A stretch of 26,503 bases of DNA from Sideroxyarcus sp045866275 (GTDB lineage Bacteria > Pseudomonadota > Gammaproteobacteria > Burkholderiales > Gallionellaceae): positions 1 to 26,503 of the forward strand of contig BAAFRX010000026.1 in the NCBI GenBank assembly GCA_045866275.1. Reading direction: 5' to 3'. Below the pieces are notes generated by a model. The model was not told the DNA's origin. It did no database searches and worked only from the letters and a program-made list of their open reading frames with translations. A program made the position numbers and the translations under genes. How positions within the stretch are numbered: the first letter of the stretch is position 1; the number at the start of each line of letters is the position of its first letter. Positions 23,781 through 26,503 of the stretch are shown here, one piece after another.

Positions 23781-24341
23781 TCTCTGCACTGGCGCCAGAC
23801 CGAGCGCATCCCACCCTTCATGCCCAAGCTTGCGCAGGGTCTCCATGTTCTTTTCGAAGATCATCTCGGCCTCGGGGAAAGCGGCCACGGCTTCGTCGAT
23901 GCTCTCTTCGCGGATAAGGTGCAGCGTGGGATACGGCGAGCGGTTGGTGTAGTTGGTGATGTCGTCCGCTTCGGTATCGGCGAACTGGTAGTCGGGGTGC
24001 ATGCTGGCGACTTGCAGCTCGCCGGCCAGATCGACTTCTTCCAGCGCGGCATCCACCACGGCGAGGAAGTCGTTGTAGTCGAGGAAGTCGGTCAGCACCT
24101 GCGGATGGATGAGCAAGGTGGTATCGATCTTGTCGCGCGGCATCTCGGCCAGCAGTTCCAGCTCGCGCAAGACATCGGCCAGCAATTCATCCGGCGTCTG
24201 TGCGGCGCTCACGCAGTAGCGTATCTGACCTTTGACATGCACGCCCTTGGCGAACGGGCACAGGTTGAGGCCGATGACGGCCTTCTCCAGCCACAGCTTG
24301 GTGTCGGCGATGGCTTGTTCGTTGGTAACGGTTGTAGTCAT
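23775..24341 (-). CDS. DUF1415 family protein
   Basis: A 188-residue cytosolic protein of the DUF1415 family, whose function is unknown. Typical elements are TKLWLEKAVIGLNLCPFAKGVH (around residues 14-35), IRYCVSAAQTPDELL, TTLLIHPQVLTDFLDYNDFL, the segment HPDYQFADTEADDITNYTNR near 123-142, and SPYPTLHLIREESIDEAV. I placed the start at the ATG at 24341 (MTTTVTNEQ) with GGGGA just upstream. A longer frame continues through the REP doublet into rhlE and is not credible. The stop codon lies inside the palindromic element at 23641-23780. Confidence 0.88.
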   Translation of the reverse strand: MTTTVTNEQAIADTKLWLEKAVIGLNLCPFAKGVHVKGQIRYCVSAAQTPDELLADVLRELELLAEMPRDKIDTTLLIHPQVLTDFLDYNDFLAVVDAALEEVDLAGELQVASMHPDYQFADTEADDITNYTNRSPYPTLHLIREESIDEAVAAFPEAEMIFEKNMETLRKLGHEGWDALGLAPVQRK

Positions 24342-24369
24342 TTCATTCCCCAAAAACTTTTGCCAGGTG

Positions 24370-24477
24370 GTCATTCCGGCGAAAGCCGGAATCCAGTGTA
24401 TGTATTCGATGTGCAGTTTGTTTTGTCTGCTACGCAGGATGCACAAATCGCTGGATTCCGGCTTTCGCCGGAATGAC
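24370..24477. repeat. REP doublet (REPIN-like), copy 2
   Basis: Two 27-base arms, 24370-24396 and 24451-24477, are exact reverse complements separated by 54 bases. Each has an internal palindrome (ATTCCGGC...GCCGGAAT) and shares the GTCAT...GGAATCCAG frame with the doublet at 1295-1412 but has a different core. It fills the gap between the end of rhlE and the start of the DUF1415 gene. Confidence 0.9.
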
Positions 24478-24480
24478 AGG

Positions 24481-25899
24481 TTACCGACCGCGGCCACCGG
24501 AGCGGTGTTGTGCCGCTGCCGGCACCCCGCCTCGACTCGCGCCGCCCGCCGGTTTGCCGCCGCCCGTGCGCGGTGCACCGCCTGAGCGCGCTTGTCCGCC
24601 GCCACCGGCGCGCGGTGCGGATTGACCGCGTCCCTGGCCCTGACCGCGCCCGCCCTGGCCGCGATTCGAACCGTTCATGATCGGCTCCGCCTTGATGCGC
24701 GGGTCGGGCTCGAAACCCGGAACCTGCACCACCGGAATCTCGCGCCGAGTCAGACGTTCGATGTCGCTCAACAGTTTTCTTTCGTCGATACACACCAGTG
24801 AACTCGCTTCGCCCGTACTTCCCGCGCGCCCGGTACGGCCGATGCGGTGCACATAATCTTCCGCCACGTTGGGTAATTCGAAGTTGACCACGTGCGGCAG
24901 TTCGATGATGTCGATGCCGCGCGCGGCGATGTCGGTGGCGACCAGCACTTGCAGCTTGCCGGTCTTGAACTCGGCCAGCGCGCGCGTGCGCGCGGCCTGG
25001 CTCTTGTTGCCGTGGATCGCCATGGCGGGGATGCCGTCCTTGTCGAGCTGTTCTGCCAGACGGTTCGCACCATGCTTGGTGCGCGTGAACACCAGCACCT
25101 GGAACCAGTTGTGTTCCTTGATGAGGTGGGTCAGCAGCTCGCGCTTGCGCTCGCGGTCCACCGGATACACGCGCTGCTCGATCAGTTCGGCCGTTGCGTT
25201 GCGGCGCGCCACTTCCACCAGCGCGGGGTTATGCAGCAGCCCTTCCGCCAGCAGCTTGATCTCGTCGGAGAAGGTAGCGGAGAACAGCAGGTTCTGGCGC
25301 TGCTTCGGCAACACCGCGAGCACTTTTTTGATGTCGCGGATGAAACCCATGTCCAGCATGCGATCGGCTTCGTCCAGCACCAGGATCTCGACATGCGACA
25401 AGTCCACGGTCTTCTGCTGCAAGTGGTCGAGCAAACGACCCGGTGTCGCCACCAGGATGTCCACGCGGCCGTGCAGTTGCTTGATCTGCGGATTGATGTT
25501 GACGCCGCCGAACATCATCATGGACTTCAGCGGCAGATATTTTCCGTATTCGCGCACGCTTTCTTCCACCTGCGCCGCGAGTTCGCGGGTCGGGGTCAGC
25601 ACCAGCGCACGGATGGGTGCGTGGTGTGAAGATTGCTTTTCTCGTTCGCCTCCTCTCCCGCTTGCGGGAGAGGATTGAGGAGAGGGTTGGCCGGCGACGG
25701 GCTTCTCCATCAGGCGTTGCAGCATGGGCAGGGTGAAGCCGGCGGTCTTGCCCGTGCCGGTCTGCGCGCCGCCCATAAGGTCGCCGCCCTTGAGCACGAC
25801 GGGAATGGCCTGCGCCTGGATCGGGGTGGGTTCGGTATAACCGCGCTCGGTAACGGCGCGGACGAGTTCGGCGGACAAGCCGAGGGATGCGAATGACAT
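24481..25899 (-). CDS. rhlE: DEAD-box ATP-dependent RNA helicase RhlE-type
   Basis: A 472-residue RNA helicase for rRNA or mRNA remodelling. All core motifs are present: Q (GYTEPTPIQAQ, 20-30), I (AQTGTGKT), Ia (PTRELAAQ), Ib (TPGRLLDH), II (DEAD in LDEADRMLDMGF), III (SATF), IV (LVFTRTK), V (ATDIAARGID) and VI (HRIGRTGRAG). The last ~65 residues are a Gly/Arg/Gln-rich RNA-binding tail. The start at 25899 (MSFASLGLSAELV) matches the family; upstream codons to 26049 are not conserved-looking. Residues about 68-94, between motifs I and Ia, are an extra segment, part of which is encoded by a REP-like palindrome. Confidence 0.94.
   Translation of the reverse strand: MSFASLGLSAELVRAVTERGYTEPTPIQAQAIPVVLKGGDLMGGAQTGTGKTAGFTLPMLQRLMEKPVAGQPSPQSSPASGRGGEREKQSSHHAPIRALVLTPTRELAAQVEESVREYGKYLPLKSMMMFGGVNINPQIKQLHGRVDILVATPGRLLDHLQQKTVDLSHVEILVLDEADRMLDMGFIRDIKKVLAVLPKQRQNLLFSATFSDEIKLLAEGLLHNPALVEVARRNATAELIEQRVYPVDRERKRELLTHLIKEHNWFQVLVFTRTKHGANRLAEQLDKDGIPAMAIHGNKSQAARTRALAEFKTGKLQVLVATDIAARGIDIIELPHVVNFELPNVAEDYVHRIGRTGRAGSTGEASSLVCIDERKLLSDIERLTRREIPVVQVPGFEPDPRIKAEPIMNGSNRGQGGRGQGQGRGQSAPRAGGGGQARSGGAPRTGGGKPAGGASRGGVPAAAQHRSGGRGR
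25648..25687. repeat. REP-like palindrome inserted in frame within rhlE
   Basis: TCCTCTCCCGC (25651-25661) and its exact reverse complement (25664-25674) flank a 2-base loop, followed by a TGAGGAGAGGG tail. This is the familiar CTCTCCCGC/GCGGGAGAG dispersed repeat type of proteobacteria, normally intergenic. Here it encodes about residues 71-84 of RhlE. Confidence 0.8.
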
Positions 25900-26443
25900 G
25901 GTTGTTCTTTCTTGTAGGTACAAACGGCCTGTCGCTTCAATGAAGCGCCAGTCTGAGGCTGAATGAGGTGGGTGCTGCGTACCGGAATCGGCGGCAATCA
26001 CTAGACTGAAACGAGATTGCGGGGCGCAGTGTAACAGCAAACACCGCAACCTTTGCGGCTATTCGGCCAAGCCGTCATTCTGAATGTCCAGCCCCTTGTC
26101 CGCTTCAGTAGCTATTGCGGAAGTTCTTATCTCTTCTGGCGCGTCACGCGCGCATAAATGCGGACATCCGAATCGGGTGTTCGTTTTCATTTCTCCCGAG
26201 CCCACTCCTCAGGTCGGTGTACAGGTGGCATGACCGACTAGGCATTTCAGCATATATTCGGCATATGGTTTTTAGGAGCTTTTGCTGATAGGGTTCGAGG
26301 CTGATGTACTTATAGCCCCCCGTGTAACTCGGACGGGGATAGAAGATAGATTGCAGTTGAAACGGTGTCACAACAACAGGGGCGCAGAAAATGGGTCAAG
26401 TCCAAAATTTGCTGTAAATTCGATTCAGTAAATCTGCTTTCTC
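25900..26443. other. region upstream of rhlE without a confident gene
   Basis: About 540 bases. Near rhlE there is a stem CGCTTCA/TGAAGCG with a 1-base loop (25933-25947), which would lie in the rhlE leader, and a short CCGCAA/TTGCGG stem near 26044-26058. A GTG-initiated minus-strand frame (26144-26371, 75 codons) has no supporting ribosome-binding site or recognisable family. The 24-base motif copy B lies at 26396-26419. Base composition drops from about 60% G+C to nearer 50%, unlike the genes. Confidence 0.5.
26396..26419. repeat. 24-base dispersed motif, copy B
   Basis: Same as 13400-13423 except A for G at one position. It follows the possible gene end at 26444 by 24 bases (reading the minus strand). 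Confidence 0.7.
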
Positions 26444-26503
26444 TCACCCGTTGAGCGCAATTACCTTGCTATCTTCGGGCGGGTTTTTTCTGGCTGCTGC
26501 CCA
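26444..26503 (-). CDS. possible 3' end of an unidentified gene running in from the right edge
   Basis: The minus-strand frame is open from the window edge to TGA at 26444-26446, giving 19 residues (WAAARKNPPEDSKVIALNG) that read like a protein C-terminus. It is too short for assignment. A GC-poor stretch and the dispersed 24-base motif follow it, which could suit a mobile or accessory gene. This is inference only. Confidence 0.3.
   Translation of the reverse strand, partial: WAAARKNPPEDSKVIALNG

Noticed and set aside
24342..24605. N-terminal extension of the DUF1415 protein
   Set aside because: It would read through the REP doublet and the 3' end of rhlE. The ATG at 24341 with a ribosome-binding site fits better.
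26144..26371. 75-codon minus-strand frame starting at GTG
   Set aside because: No ribosome-binding site or family resemblance, in a lower-G+C stretch. It is noted only within the intergenic entry.

Overview
The window (about 60% G+C, dense short-spaced genes, almost all of ordinary chromosomal type) looks like a betaproteobacterial chromosome. The large DUF3683 FAD/Fe-S oxidoreductase, the housekeeping set (aroC, tatD, tcdA, corA, srkA, ychJ, rhlE) and REP-type repeats fit Nitrosomonadales. The multiheme cytochrome/porin cluster points to a neutrophilic iron-cycling lineage such as Gallionellaceae (Sideroxydans/Gallionella-like). The taxonomic placement is inference from gene content; no rRNA is present.

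Layout. 1-1.2 kb: aroC (minus) with a possible leftward gene start at the edge. 1.4-4.0 kb: a tight plus-strand run of a quinone-oxidoreductase-like MDR protein, a TatD-family hydrolase and tcdA, meeting corA tail to tail. 4.9-5.5 kb: a ThpR/LigT gene broken by one in-frame amber codon. 5.6-11.0 kb: a 1268-residue GlcD/GlcF-like fusion oxidoreductase followed by an unrecognised 539-residue protein. 11.0-13.3 kb: a membrane PAS-GGDEF-EAL protein. 13.7-21.3 kb: the electron-transfer locus. 21.4-21.6 kb: hairpins and a gene remnant. 21.6-25.9 kb: a gcvR-like gene, ychJ, srkA, a DUF1415 gene and rhlE, all minus strand. The last 600 bases hold little besides a repeat and possibly the 3' end of another gene.

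The most interesting region is 13.7-21.3 kb. A minus-strand cluster encodes, in transcription order, an inner-membrane protein whose two key helices each carry an H-X13-H pair (predicted di-heme b cytochrome), a secreted 24-heme c-type cytochrome built from 140-residue internal repeats, a secreted cytochrome with 11 CXXCH sites plus one CX4CH, and a large outer-membrane beta-barrel with a periplasmic AMIN-like/TPR front end. Divergent from it is a membrane-anchored NAD(P)/FAD oxidoreductase with two ferredoxin-like sites. Together they can be read as one route for electrons between cytoplasmic NAD(P)H and the cell surface. It resembles the porin-cytochrome sets (the PCC3 type) described in iron oxidisers, and its direction cannot be told from sequence. 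The oxidoreductase appears circularly permuted, and each of its Fe-S motifs lacks the usual second cysteine.

The window also has several small palindromic repeats: two REP-doublet (REPIN-like) elements, a 140-base hairpin element touching a stop codon, a REP-like palindrome translated inside rhlE, a 24-base motif present twice, and a perfect 20-base palindrome between the divergent electron-transfer promoters.
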